From: Pontederia crassipes
Taxonomy: Eukaryota > Streptophyta > Magnoliopsida > Commelinales > Pontederiaceae
Length of the DNA: 64,000 nucleotides
Direction: 5' to 3'
NCBI GenBank assembly: GCA_030549335.1
Contig: CM060194.1
Location: 36,659,171 to 36,723,170, forward strand
Each line of letters begins with the position of its first letter. Position 1 is the first letter of the stretch. Below, one piece after another: positions 45,083 to 58,058 of the stretch. The position numbers and the translations under genes are program-made. A model generated the notes under the pieces. It worked only from the letters and a program-made list of their open reading frames with translations, ran no database searches and was not told where the DNA came from.

Positions 45083-45635
45083 AAAATTATATCAAATGCT
45101 CTCAAACTTTAAGGTTTGCAATTTCACTTTGTAACAGCGATACCTTCTATCTTTTAAATCGTTTCACTCGATACCCTCTTTATTTGGGATAGACGGTCTT
45201 CCGATTTTTCGACTACGTGGCATCCACGTGGTCATCTCCTCTCTCCTCCACGTAACTAACTGTTCGACATGACAATATTAAAAATAATTAAAAAATAAAA
45301 AATGCCATGTGGGAGGGGGGGTGGGGTGCTCGGCCCTCCTCCTCGCCGACGCGCAGGAGGGCGAGGTCCCCCCCCCCCCCCCTCTTCCTGTGCGCCGACG
45401 AGGTCGCAGAGGGGATGGGCTCGCCTCCCCCCCCCCCCCCATTTTTTTTAAATATTGTCATGTCGAACAATTATTTACGTGAAGGAAAGAGGAGATGACC
45501 AAGTGGACGCCACTTAGATAGAAAATCGAGAGACTACCTATCACAGGTAAATAGAATATCGGATGAAATGAGTTAAAAGATGGAGGACATCACTATTATA
45601 AAATGAAGTTGGAGGATATTTGATGTAATTTTTCC
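45083..45635. mobile_element. foldback element with about 200-bp inverted arms
   Basis: The left arm (45083-45300) and right arm (about 45445-45635) are inverted copies: AAAATTATATCAAAT outside, then words such as CGTGGTCATCTCCTCT and GTTCGACATGACAATATT inside. The centre is GC-rich with C runs (45370, 45429) and is itself partly palindromic. Long arms suggest a Mutator-like MITE or foldback element. No clear target duplication. Confidence 0.6.
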
Positions 45636-45639
45636 TTAT

Positions 45640-47219
45640 CTTGACTTTTCTCTTCATATTCCTTCTTCTTTAGATACTTACCTACTTTTTCCTCCTTAGT
45701 GAGACTTGAATATTATTTGTTGCTCATATAATCTTCTAGCTAGAATCTCATTCTTTTCGTTAATCTTTGACAGATATTTGTTAAACTTCTTAACAAAGAG
45801 TGTAAGTCTTCTTTTGTCAACCACATCTTCTTTTTCACTTGGCTTGACACATTCTTTATAACCAAGAACCTTTGAAACATTAAATCTTAGTCAAATATGT
45901 TACATTTATATTTAGGACATAGTTGGCCTTAGGAATCTCCGTAAATCTTTTAGAAGAAGTTTCTGAAGGACAGTTATTGTTTCAAAGTTACTTGTGGTGC
46001 ATTGTCTTCTTTTCATGCCTTGGTTGTGTCTTGTCTTGAGAAGCAAGAGTGTTAATATTCAATGGAAGTTGATCCTTCTCGAAGAGGGAAGCTAAAATCA
46101 TGCTTACTATCAAGCAATTCTTTTCAGTGTCGATCAATGATATGACAAATGCACAAGTAGTCATTCTCTATAATATTTTTACAATCAAACGATAAATCAA
46201 ACTAGAAGACCAACTGAGTCACAATTGAACCGATTCAACTATATTCGATTGGATTTAACCAAGTTTTGTTAAAATAATATTATTTATACATAATATTAAA
46301 GATATAAATATAAAAATATTATATATTGCATATAAAATATTAGTAACTTACTAATAAAGAAATATTAATGTAAGTATATCCTTTATTTTATTTTAAAATA
46401 TTATTATCGATAAAATATTTTAGAATGTCATGTTAATTTATTTTTACCATATATCACACTTATTTGTTTTTATTTTTTCACTTACTTTTTTAACACTTTC
46501 CTATTTTTGTTTTCATCTCACTCTTCATTAATAGTTAATTTCCTTTTTAGTGTTACTTTTCCTTTTTTTCTTTTTAATATTGAATCTTCTCTTTCCTATT
46601 ATCTTTTACCTCCCCTTTTTTCCTTTGCTTTTCACTTAGGTTTTATTTCTTTTTTTTTAAATTTTTGGATTGAACTAGATTTTCATCTGCCATTTTTTTC
46701 CCAATCAAAATGTGAATATTCTAGATTGAGATTGAATTAAACCGAACTAGATGTGGTATGAAGTAAACCAATTGCTTTTACTGGTCCGTCCGATTATGAT
46801 AACATTGATTCTCTATCTTTTTATATATTTTCATTGCTTTTTTGCTCTGCCTTCAAAATGAAATGCCTCTTTGGAAAATTTCTAGCATATGACTGGAATA
46901 GTTCAGAAAGGGAATTGGGTGCCTACATTCCACTATATCAGACCACCTACCGATACTCTTGGAAAGACTGGATTCTCATTGGATCCCTAGAAATGTGATG
47001 GTTGGAGATGGAATGCTAAACATTATGGTTTCCTACAAGTTTACAATTTCTTATTTGCTAGTCAAGTGATTGGTAATGAGGAGTTAGAATGTGGATTGCT
47101 GACTTGGAAGTTTAAGATTGTTTTTGCATGATCGCTCTGAAGACGATGATTGCTTACTATGACATATAAAGCAAAGTGTACATTTTAAGCCATTACTTTT
47201 TGTCCCTTGTGTGAAGATA
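45640..47219. other. intergenic spacer without a gene
   Basis: AT-rich. Some short words near 46190-46260 and 46770-46800 suggest remnants of another inverted-repeat element, not defined well enough to call. No coding signature. Confidence 0.4.
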
Positions 47220-47709
47220 CTCCCGAGTAAGGGTGAGCACGGGCCGGGACGACCCGGTCACCCCGGCCCGGCCCGGCCCGACTTGGATTTTTCGGATTTT
47301 TTTCCGACCTGGTTATCAACCGGGTCGGGACCGGGTCCGGATTATTAAAATCTGGACCCGATCCCGACCCGATTAAATATATTATATTAATATTTTTAAA
47401 TAATATATTTATATTTATTTTAAATAAAAAATATATTTTATTTGATATATATCTTAAATATACATTATTTTATATTATCATATATATAATTTAATTAATA
47501 GTTATTATATTTATATAATGACATTATTATTTTTACTATTCTATCTATTAGTTTACTTTTTTTATTGTCAAATCGGGACAATAAAAAATTTCCGATTTTT
47601 GTCCCGATCTCGGGCCTCCTTTTCCGAAAACCCGGAGCAAACCGGGTCGGGACCGGGTCTCGGCCGAGACCCAGTCCCGGACCCAGTTTTGCTCACCCCT
47701 ACTCAGGAT
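47220..47709. mobile_element. GC-rich-ended hAT MITE 1
   Basis: The body at 47228-47701 (474 bp) begins TAAGGGTGAGCACGGGCC and ends ...TTTTGCTCACCCCTA, so the ends are inverse copies of TARGGGTGAGCA. Next to the ends are runs of CCCGG/CCGGG words. Flanks CTCCCGAG and CTCAGGAT match at five of eight positions, an eroded hAT-type duplication. The middle is very AT-rich. Confidence 0.65.
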
Positions 47710-49130
47710 TCAAAATCATATATTTTTTGTGCGTGCAAAAGTTAGAAACATATGGTCAGTGATGCAAAATTTGGTGTTAGATACAATGGGAAGTGGTTTT
47801 CTAAAGCTCTTTTAGTGGAGAACGAAATCTGTATATTTGTATCCGCTAGCCGTAGGATTGCATCTATTTGTTTACTTTTGGATAATCTCATAACAACACG
47901 GATCTTTTTGTATGGTCATGAATTATGAATAACATGGATATCACTATGACATCCTTCTCACTTTTTAAAAAAATGAGTTTAATGAGCGTGTGAAGCACAA
48001 TGTGAAGCGATTTTTAGACTGACAAAAAATTGTGCTATGGATTGGTGTGCTTCATGCTCACTAAACTCAAATTATATCGAGCAAAAAAGAATTTTACCGT
48101 CAAAAGAAGTTTTGCGAAAATGTAAACTATCACTCAAGGGGATAAGAAATTTGGTGTACAAAGAATACTAGGATTCAAAACTTGAACAATATGAGCTTTA
48201 TGATTGTTGCTATCATTTGGCATTGGTAGTTGTGTTCTCTAGGCTAGACCAGCCCGGCCAGACTGATCCGACTGTCAATCGACAAACAACATGGCCTATC
48301 AGAAGTCTTAAAATTGGACCCCAAATCGGTCAAGACCGGTCAAAATAAAAAAAAAAATCGAGTTGAATCACATTTTTTAGGCTAGCCAAATTTTTTGTTA
48401 AGAGATTATTTGATAAAATTTGTCATTATAAATTTGAAAAATATACAAAGATGAACTTTCTCTATAATCAATCATATTGACGCTTTAGTCCCATCCTTAA
48501 TTAATACTTATTTCTTTACTCTCATCTTGCTATTATTATATATGTGAGATTATCTTTGTACACTTGCTCTTTTTTCTTCATCTAGCCTATAATTTATTAA
48601 ACTTTTAACTTTAACTTATCGATTACGATTTTATTCAAATTTTTGGTATCATAAATATATTGTAATATAAATTAATTATATTATAAATATTATTTATCAC
48701 ATTACATAAATTAATTATGGATGAATGGTGCAAACTTATTTGTTATATGTATAATATACAACAATACTATAATATACTTTTTAACATAAAAGACAAAGAT
48801 ATGAAATACAAAAAACTTAACCAGTAGAAACTCTATATATAATAATCAAATTCAATAAGATTTGAATTTATTAAGTGTCTAATAATTTTAATAGCAAACC
48901 TTAAAATTAATTTTAAAAATTTACGATTGTTATTTTATCTTTTGTATAATTACAATTTGGCATGTATATAATCAAAATACCATAGCATATTAAATATAAT
49001 ATTTTATTATTATCCAGTCTGACCAATTGATCCGATCGGTTCGATTTGAAATAGAAACTTATTCGAGTTGTTGTCCGGTCTGGTTTTGACAATATTGATG
49101 GATAAGCTGTAAGGCCCCAAGGTAAGGGGG
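47710..49130. other. intergenic spacer, possible further hAT-like remnant
   Basis: 48235-49105 starts with CAGCCCGGCCAGACTG and ends GGTCTGGTTTTGACAATATTG, which could be decayed inverted ends of another element, but I could not fix the borders. No gene. Confidence 0.35.
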
Positions 49131-49133
49131 TGT

Positions 49134-49647
49134 TACATAGGTAGGGGTGTTCATCGGGTCGGGTCGACCCGGTGAACCCGACCCGACCTAATCAAGTCGG
49201 GTTTTGGTCGGGTCGAACTCGACTCGACCCGAACCCATACAGGTTGAAAATTTCAATCCGAGTCGACCCGACCTGACACGATGATCCGACTTTTATTATT
49301 ATTTTTTTACTTTTTCTACTTATTTTTAGTCCTATAGTTGATTTAAAATAAAAAAATATTAAAATAAAACATTTTAATTATTAAAATAATGCTCAAATAT
49401 TCAAAAAAGCATATTTTATATTTTTATAATAATTATTAATTATTTTTATATTAAAACAAATATAAAAAGTAAGATAAAAAATTTAAAAAAAAGAGTGGTC
49501 GGGTGATCCGATCCAACCCGATCCGAACTGGGTCGAATGTTTTTTCCCCCAAGGGCCTTGACCCGACCCAATTAAATTTGGTCAGGTCGGGTTGAATTTG
49601 TTCACGGGTTGGGTCCAACCCGACTCGTGAACACCCCTGTACATAGA
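49134..49647. mobile_element. GC-rich-ended hAT MITE 2
   Basis: The body at 49142-49639 (498 bp) begins TAGGGGTGTTCATCGGGTCG and ends ...TGAACACCCCTG. Flanks TACATAGG and TACATAGA match at seven of eight positions, fitting hAT. Both arms are built from CGGGT/ACCCG words that can fold on themselves. Related in design to MITE 1 but with different terminal words. Confidence 0.78.
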
Positions 49648-49685
49648 CACTCGCATTACTAGAATTATTCAAATCGAACATGCAG

Positions 49686-49807
49686 TTTCTAAAGTTTCTA
49701 TAAGTTCATTTCCATTTCGTCCAATAGTTCACATCGTAAAGGCAATCATCGAACTGTCTGATGAAGAGAAACCTCTATTAAAATCTGAAGCTCCTCCGAT
49801 TCTCTAA
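49686..49807 (+). CDS. orphan terminal-exon-like frame, unknown
   Basis: After a good acceptor (CATGCAG) a 39-codon frame with balanced, protein-like composition runs to TAA: it contains FRPIVHIVKAIIELSDEEK and LLKSEAPP. It looks like the last exon of a + strand gene, but I recognise no family and no upstream exon. It may be a captured gene end or chance. It starts 47 bp after MITE 2. Confidence 0.25.
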
Positions 49808-50554
49808 AAGCAGGAAGTACAAAGAGAGTGAAGAAACTTGAGCTGAATGCATCAACACTCATTTCCTGAACCCGCTGACACTAGAAATGTGTGTATCGTT
49901 GTGGGCCAAACTACAAAACACCGTGCTATTTACGCTATCCACTTAATCAGGTAAGACGAATCCTCTGGGTAAAAAGTTCAAATAGAAATTAGTTATTATA
50001 TATGACAGAAGATAATTATTTATCATATCGTAAAAAAAAAAATCTTTAAATACATATAAGTTCTTGATTAACTGAATATCATTTATTGATTAAGAGTTTT
50101 CTGATTTCTAAAGCTAAACCACATTAGATAAATAAAATCTTTCCTCAAACAAACACAATGTTGGTACAAGTTTACTAATAAAGGCTCAAGGATGCAGTAC
50201 ACAAACACTTGGACAACTAGAAACTAGTTTAACATAACATCTATCTCTATAGTTAACAAGGTGAGGTGAACAAAGTACAAGCAGAGAGAAAGGTATGAAC
50301 ACATGGTGGCCTAACACATTTCTCTTTAGTTTAATACTCCTATGGGTGGAATTTAAATGACAAAAGATGGTATGAAGTATGAACTGAGTAAAATGATAAG
50401 AAAAGAGAGAAAATTGAATAATAAAAAGGCAGTATTAACAAGTAGAAGGTTAAAAACATGGTGGCTTCATCGAGGAGTAAGAGAGCCTACTCCAGTAGTA
50501 TCATCAGTGCTAGGTTGAACACTACTAGAAAGGTCAGACGAAATGAAAGGGCTC

Positions 50555-50803
50555 TTAAGCATCTGTCTTGCTAGATTCAGTTTCTTGCGAGTCTGATGGC
50601 ACGATGTCTTCAGGTTTGGGCAACATGCTCAATATATTCTCCAGCTCTCTAACAACTTCTGACATTGAAGGTCTTGCATCCTGCTCATCACGACAACATC
50701 TAAGGGCTAGAGAAGCAAATTTCTCCACGCATTCAGAAGGATAAGGACCCATGCGGCTGTCAATGATTGAGGACATCAACCCCGATTCACAAGCAATGCT
50801 GAC
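50555..50803 (-). pseudogene. LRR receptor-like kinase, last exon (kinase C-lobe end)
   Basis: Encodes [20 protein letters not shown] and [20 protein letters not shown], then [17 protein letters not shown], the end of a Ser/Thr receptor kinase: the Arg of subdomain XI is in ARPSM. A Ser/Asp-rich tail of about 20 residues and TAA follow. The closest plant family I know is the LRR VIII-1-like kinases (for example At1g06840 relatives); this is from memory. The acceptor is GATTTTAG. This exon itself is intact, but its partner exon at 58596 is frameshifted and lies 7.8 kb away because of the copia insertion. I therefore call a pseudogene, unless the frameshifts are sequencing errors. Confidence 0.8.
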
Positions 50804-51213
50804 CTAAAATCACATGACAAGTAAAGATGCAAGTTTAGATTCTGCACGAAAAAAATGTATTCAGCTTGTCAAAATTGAATAAAGAATCATCAGTTATTAT
50901 TATCATGCATCATCATTCACAAGGGAAGAGGTAGAATCTACAAACAATTTGTACTTTTAATTTCATTTTTCTGAAACCTGTTCTCCAAAAAGGATGGGAA
51001 GGAAGAAATCAAGAATCGTTTCAAGCCACTAACACCATACGAATTGTGCATTTTTCACTGCAATGACCCAGGTGCTTGAACAGTTCAAAGGCCAACTAAA
51101 AAACTAATGAGGTTCGGACCTCCTTGGAAATGCTCAAATTTCTAGTGAAGTTATGTTCTCATGAAATGTAATGACCACCAGTTATTTGTGGATCTTCAAT
51201 GAACAAACATTGC

Positions 51214-51583
51214 TGTTGGAATTTATAACAGATATAAATTCTAGAGGTTGCGGAATACCTCTTGCAGCGAAAGCGGATCGTCGGAACTTTTTCACGAACT
51301 CTTGACGAACGCACTTGCACCTCGGGATCGGAAACCGAACCTCTGGGGAACGGAACTCTTTGCCACAGCACAAGTACTATGGACGAACCTCTGCGAAAGT
51401 GTGTTTGGGACCTATGCTATGAGTTCCCTTTTATAGGGTGGGGAGACTTGGGTGACAAGTTAGGCAGAACACATCACGCGCGTCCATCACGCGTATGATG
51501 ATGTGTCTGCGCAGGCATGCGCCTCGCCCTAATGGGCCACGCGTATGTGCGGCCCATGTGCCCAAAAGGGCACTATTCCAATA
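51214..51583 (-). repeat. 3' LTR of the copia element
   Basis: 370 bp, starting TGTTGGAATTTATAAC and ending CTATTCCAATA. It aligns with the other LTR without length change and with a small number of substitutions (for example 51241-51420 versus 58086-58265), so the insertion is fairly recent. Next to it inside is AAGTGGGAGAT (- strand), the polypurine tract. Confidence 0.93.
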
Positions 51584-52597
51584 ATCTCCCACTTGTCCGC
51601 ATTGAGCATTGTACTTTCGTTTATCCAGAATTTGTAAATGTGCCGTGCGACCCACGAGTACAAGCACGCTTCTTTATACGAACTAGAAAAATACATGTTT
51701 AGGTTCAATCGCTCAACTAACTTTAGAGCGTATGTCATGCCCGTTAGGAATTCACGATAGCTCACATATGAGCCAACAAATGCTCAAATAATATAACTCG
51801 TTATGCCCTATTTCACATATGAGCCAACAAATGCAGCATAGTTAAGGCAACACATGTCATGCTCCGCAGTAACTATATTTCATATACACTATTTTCAAAA
51901 AAATAGTTGGCCAATTGTATGCGAAAGCTTTATACAGCTCATAACAGTTCTTTCTCTCGCCCTCATGTCTTTTAGTAGTGAACTAGCTGCTTTTCTAGAC
52001 ATGGCTCGTCAGGCTACTTTACTTTTCACCTTTGAGTACCATGCTAAAATAGCAAGCACTAATTCCTTTCCTTAAGACATAGTCAAGAGTCTAAGGGCAC
52101 GTGCAGATGAAACATCTGTCAGAGACTCACACCATGATACCATTGAAATAATCAATTCATCATGTCTCTCTAGGTCGACTTTGCATACTTGGTACTAAAC
52201 ACAAGTACTGCGGTGGAGACTCCCACTGAAGGAGCGTATGTCTAGCTCTGTTTAATTAGACACCGCACAGACTTAAGTTCAATCGCTAGCTTTTAGCGTC
52301 TGACCCGAGTTTTCAAATTGCTCGCTAATCAATATCACCAAATTTGAATCTCGCATCTGACCTCTCTCTCTAAATCAGGCGACAATGAGTTAGTAAAACC
52401 CATGTTAAATCACACTATGACTCACATAGTTCATTCCGCTCGCTATCTTCGTGAGCGCCGTAAATATTTGTTCGTGTGAGTGAACAAATCTAGACCTGAT
52501 CGACATACTTTTCACATGCATAACAAACTTCACAACAATGAATTTATCAAGAAAAATAATCTTTTATTCATTGAAAAATTTGAGTACATCATTACAT

Positions 52598-53143
52598 TTA
52601 TAATCTACGCAGCCCTAAGGCATTTACATGTCTTAAGAATGCCTCTCTTGGCAATGGCTTAGTGAACGGATCAGCAACCATTTTGTGCGTTGATATGTAC
52701 TCAATTGATATCTCCTTTTTGACTTCTTGATTTCGTATAAATTTGTACTTTGTGTCGATATGCTTTCCTTTGCAATGGTATTTCTCGTCCTTCACATAAG
52801 CTATGACTGCTTGATTATCACAGTGGAGAATCATTTTCTTCATTGCATTCTCAGAAATCCTCAGGTTTTGAAGGAATCTCTTAAGTCATAAGGCCTCTTG
52901 TACTGCCACTGAACAAGCTATGAATTCAGCCTTCATAGTTGACAGTGCCACACAATCTTATTTCTTGCTACTCCAAATAACAGCACCATTGCTGAGCAAG
53001 AAAGTGTATCCGAAGGTGAATTTACGTTCATCAACGTCACCAGCCCAATCGGCATCGGTGAATTCAACAAGTTGTAGACTTTCTCCATGATAGCACAATG
53101 CAAGATCTGCAGTACCCTTGAGGTATCTCATAATTCTCTTCAC
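52598..53143 (-). pseudogene. copia RNase H, broken
   Basis: The start FTDADWAGDVDERKFTFGY has the first catalytic Asp. Further on are HCDNQAVIAYVKDEKYHCKG and KHIDTKYKFIR, then IEYISTHKMVADPFTKPLP, the normal copia end. Two premature stops lie between 52850 and 52965, at places where Gln and Trp are usual. The enzyme would remove RNA from the hybrid. Confidence 0.88.
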
Positions 53144-53149
53144 CGCCTT

Positions 53150-54109
53150 CTAGTGTTGGCGTACTGGATTAGCCTGATATCGACTAACTAGACCCATGAC
53201 AAAACATATGAACATTGGACACATCATAGCATACATCAGACTGCCGACCACACTCGCATAAGGAACATTGGACATTTCCTTTTGTTCTTCTAGAGTTTTT
53301 GGGCACATGTCCATGCTTAAAACCTCGCCTTTCATAATAGGAGTGTCAATGGGTTTACATGCATCCATGCGGAATCGTTTCAAAACTTTTTTTATATATG
53401 ATTCCTGCGACAAGGCAATGAGTCGTTTGGAACGGTCGTGTTGAATTTTTACACCCAGTATGTATACTGCTTCACCCATGTCCTTCATCTCAAATATGGA
53501 GGACAACCATTGCTTAATGGTAATGACATAGTCTCTATTATTCCCAGCTATTAGAATGTCGTCGACATATAACGTCAGGATAGCAAAATTATCCTCGGAC
53601 TTATGAACATATACATAGTTATCTTCATCAATCATATTAAAACCGTACGAAACGATTGACTGATGAACTTTCAGATACCACTATCTAGATGATTGTTTAA
53701 GTCTATAAATGGACCGGCGCAGCTTGCAAACTTTGCTCTCTTCTCCTTTTACAATGAAGCCTTGAGGTTGCTCCATGTAAATTTTTTCATCTAGTTCTCC
53801 ATTGAGAAATGCAGTTTTTACATCCATTTGATGTAATTCTAAGTCCATATGTGCGACTATAGCCAATATTAGGTGAATTGAAGCAAACCTTACAACTGAT
53901 GCAAAAGTTTCTTCATAGTCAACACCCGCAGATTGGGTGAAACGTTTCGTCATTAGACGGGCTTTATATCTCTCAATTTTGAGAACCCATTTGTTCCCAA
54001 TTGCCTTACGGCCTGGCGGGAGATCAACCAAGTCCCAAACTTGATTTTTCTGCATGGACCCTAACTCTTCCTCCATTGCCTTAATCCATTCTTCCTTAGC
54101 AGGGGACAA
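53150..54109 (-). pseudogene. copia reverse transcriptase, broken by one stop
   Basis: Frame 53681-54109 gives EEWIKAMEEELGSMQKNQVW, ARLMTKRFTQSAGVDYEETF and VKTAFLNGELDEKIYMEQPQ. Frame 53150-53635 continues in the same phase with ILTLYVDDILIAGNN, where YVDD is the catalytic site. A TAG where Gln is normal separates them near 53680, and a TAG where Trp is normal ends the second near 53150. Otherwise the domain is complete. Confidence 0.9.
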
Positions 54110-54208
54110 GAGAGATTCTTTGATAGATTTTGGCTCAAGTTCATATTCCAGACTTACTATGTTGACCTCATGTGGTCCATGTTCATGCAGCCCTTCGATT
54201 TCAAAACG

Positions 54209-55402
54209 TCAGCGCGGAACATGTTTTCTAGTACTCCGTCGAAGAGAACCTTCAGGTTGATCATCAGTTGACGATTGTGAATCTTTCCCACTCGGATCAA
54301 GTTGTGGGATAGAGGAGACTAACTCCTCAACTGGTTGATCCGCTTGAGCTGTCAACTCAGGATCTTCCTCTACATCTATGAGAAATCCCTTGTCAATCTC
54401 GCCTTGCTTAGGAAATTCGTTCTCTATGAATGTCACATCTCTACTTTCGATTTCCGTTACCGTATCATCTTCTCTTTCTCCTATGAATACATAGCCCTTA
54501 GAGGTTTCACAATATCTTATAAAGATACATTTCTGCCCTCTAGGATCCAACTTTCCATACTTATGAGAGTTATTTAGAACATAGGCTGCGCAACCCCAAG
54601 GGCGCAAATAACTAAGGTTAGGCTTTCGACCTGTCCAAAGTTCATAAGGTGTGATAGAAATGGATTTTGATGGTACATGGTTTGAAATGTAGGCTACAGT
54701 CAATAATGCATCTCCCCAATACGAAATTGGGAGATTAGCTTGTGCCATCATGGATCGGACCATATCAAATAAGGTACGATTCCGTCTTTTCGCAACATTT
54801 TGTTGTGGAGTTCTCGGTACTGTTAGTTGCCTAACTATACCTTTTTCATCACATAACTTTTTGAATAAGTCAGAGAGATATTTACGTTCACGATCAGTTC
54901 ACAAGGCTTTAATCTTGCGATACACTTGATTCTCTGCCATGTTCATGAATCGTACAAAACAATTCAATGCTTCAGATTTATAAGAAATCAAGTATACAAT
55001 ACCGTAACGTGAATAATAATCAATAAATGTGATGAAATAAGAGAAACCATGTCTTGCGTGAACATTCATCGAACCACATATGTCCGAATGGATTAATTGT
55101 AATGGGTACTCGGCGCATTTTCCCACCCCAAATGGTGTTCTTGTTTTCTTACCAGCTAGACATTCCTTATATGTTGGAAGATCAACTTTTGCGAGAGACC
55201 CCAATAGGTCTTCTCTAGCAAGTCTATTCATTCGATCTTGACCAATATGTCCTAGTCTGACATGCCAAATGTTGGCACTATTATTCACATCAACAGATGA
55301 TATAAAAGAATAATTGTTAGCAACAGATGCTATATTTAAAACATAGAAACCATTATTGAGAAAACCATTGCATAGAAGAACATTGTCATAAGATATTGTC
55401 AT
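54209..55402 (-). pseudogene. copia integrase, broken, catalytic Glu changed
   Basis: The zinc region (IWHVRLGHIGQDRMNRLARE, then YKECLAGK) has lost its first Cys to Tyr. Core: IHSDICGSMN carries the first Asp, and TDRE the second after a TGA near 54900. The third site reads TPQQNVAKRRN, so a Gly is lost and the catalytic Glu is Lys. Then SYWGDALLTVAYISNHVPSK and the C-terminal part run to a TGA near 54209. Integrase would insert the cDNA; this copy could not. Confidence 0.88.
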
Positions 55403-56594
55403 TTGTTTCCTCTAGACTTATTACATAACCAAGTTTGTCTAATGATGACACAGAAAGTAAATTTCGTCTAAAAGTTTGAGCATATAGAACGTCGTTAAGG
55501 TAAAGTATTTGGCCATTGCGAAGTTCTAACTTGCACGATTCAATGCCTTTAACTTCAACTCTTTCGTTGTTTCCAACATAAATCCATTTGCTTCCCGCAC
55601 TTATTCGACGAAATTCCACGAAGACCCCGCGATCTCTCGCTACATGGTCGATGGCTCCTGAATTTGCAATCCACGAAGGATGAGTTTCAGCAATTAAGAC
55701 ACAACTTGAGACATAAGAAAAAGAATTGTGGTTAGGACAAACCTTCTTTGGCTCAGTGCAATCACGAGCAAAGTGACCACGTTTGCTACAATTGTAGCAC
55801 TTTACTTTATTCATGTCTACTTTGCCGCCACGTTTTTCACGTTTGTGCTGGTGGCCTTGGGCTTTCTTCTGTCCAGCATTTTCGCTCTTATTATTTGGTT
55901 GTGACTTATGCAACCTTTTTCTCTTAAATTGGGAATCAGCTCTTTGTCCACCATTGTCAGCAACTAATGCTTCAAAGGTTTGATTCATGGCTTGTAGGGC
56001 CTCATCCTCTATTTCAATGTGGCGAGCAACTTGGTCAAAAGTTTTGACACCTTCGTTGTGCATCAAATTACAATGCATATGTTCCCAACTTTTTGGAAAA
56101 GAGCGGATAAGAGCTTGTACCTGTTGCTCGTCATCGAGCACTTGTCCCGCACTTTTGAGTTCACGGATCATGTTAGACATCTCCTGGATATGCTCCCTCA
56201 TCGAATGATTTGGTCGCTTCCAATAAGAGTCAAACTTGACCGTGAGCATCCGGCGCTTGGTGGTCGTAGTGACCCCATACTTATTGCGGAGCGTCGCCCA
56301 CATTTCGAATGTTGTCTTATAGACTTCGAATTCGCACAGCAAGGAGTTATTTATCGTGCTCAGCAACGTAATACGAGCAATACGATTCTTTTTTGTCCAG
56401 GCCTGATAGGCCTCTATGTCCTTCTGGCGTTGGGTATTATGTCCGGGTGCAGGTTCAGTGACAACATGATTAATGGTCTCCAAGACCTCTTGTTCTTCTA
56501 GATGATATTGGACCTTACGGTGTCAAATATCATAATTGTCACCGTTGAGCTTCTCATTCTTGTTCAGGTCAGCAATTATTGTTTTGGAACCCAT
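55386..56594 (-). pseudogene. copia Gag-protease
   Basis: The ATG at 56594 starts MGSKTIIADLNKNEKLNGDN, but codon 24 is TGA where Trp is usual. From 56483 the frame is open for 365 codons: a UBN2-type Gag, the knuckle CYNCSKRGHFARDC, then protease with WIANSGAIDHV. The protease active-site Asp is Asn (normal: DSG), so it would be dead. A frameshift near 55390 separates it from integrase. Gag forms the particle, and the protease would cut the polyprotein. Confidence 0.9.
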
Positions 56595-58045
56595 AGTCTA
56601 GTTTGGTCATAAAAAATTTAGGAGAAATCAGTGTTATGCATGTTTTAATTTTGTCCGCAAATAATATAAAAAAATGAAATAACAATATTAATGAAGTAGT
56701 GACATCGAGAGGTTGTTGGACTCCCACTCATCTCCCACTATCTCCAAGAAATATTATTATTCATTATTTTAACAATGCGACAAAATTTTATCTAAATGAT
56801 TGAATTTTGAATCAACATATAATTCAAAATTTTCTACTCTATCCATTTTGAATCAACTTATAATTCAAAATAATCGAAATTCATTTCGTGTGATGCACCA
56901 AATTATTTCTAATATGACCAGGACAATCAGGACTAGTGCAACGGGAGCTCTTCCCCGAGGGGTGCCAATTAAATAACCGTGCACTATCCTTCGCCTCGAC
57001 ATCACATTGGAAAAAATTGTACTCCCACTGTCACACATCAACTCTATTTCTGGAGACTGCGTTGATCATGTACCAGGCCAGTTCCCCGAAACCTTTCTAG
57101 ACATGCATTTCGGGTCACGCACCACTCAACAGAAAGACGTTGGTTATTGTGACAATATTTGAATCTCAAGGTGCCTTAGTCCTACAAAAGAACTATCTAT
57201 GTTTCATGTATTCTTTAATTACCTATAGTTTGAATAATTAGACCAACTAATTATTTTATCATAGGCTTTACATGAAACATGTATTTCAGCACATGGCCAA
57301 AATTAATATCGCCATCTTAATTAATTCTTACAAAAGGAATTAATTTTAATTTAATCAATTTCAAATTAATTTGAAATTCAAGGCAAATTATCATGCTTAA
57401 CAAGATTGGACATACCAATTTGATTTTAACACATAGTCAAAATTCTAATCACAGAAATAAATATTTCATAAATGAAGATATTTATTTCATGCATGATAAC
57501 ACATTTATTGACATGCGAATCTAATAATTTAATTTAATATTTTAAATCAATAAATGATTTTCTTTTGATAACATTAAATTGCATGCAATATTACAGAAAA
57601 TTTTCTGAGGAAATAACAATTTTTTTCTGATTTTTCGAGATTTTATAATAGACATTTTCTATTTTCGGATTATTTTAAAAAATTGGCGAAAATTAGAAAA
57701 GAAAAAAAATTATTTATTGAGCCTCTCAGCCAGCCCAATTGCCACTTCTCATATGTGCAACTTTTTTGTACTCAAATTGGGCCTTCCAGTGGGTCGTGTG
57801 CTTGTTGGAACAGTTTTCTTTTTTTTCTTGCAACATATGCAAAAAAAAATCCGAAAATTTCACCAAAAAATATTAAAATAAATCCAAAAAATATATTATG
57901 GTTTAGGTTCATCCATAATATATTTGTGATGATAAACTCTATTTTGTCCCTTGGTTGTGGTCATACAACTGAGGTGCGCAGATCTCAAATAATAACAAAT
58001 ATTATTTTTTTGGCGCAATAACGAATTTGAAAAAAACTTAAAAAA

Positions 58046-58057
58046 GCTCTGATATTA
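58046..58057 (-). other. primer-binding site of the copia element
   Basis: On the - strand the bases next to the 5' LTR include TATCAGAGC, the core of the plant initiator-Met tRNA site (normally TGGTATCAGAGC). The first bases are mutated. Confidence 0.75.
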
Positions 58058-58058
58058 A

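Noticed and set aside
46177..46810. Another hAT element ending GATAACATTG
   Set aside because: The left end does not form an inverted match and no 8-bp flanks were seen.
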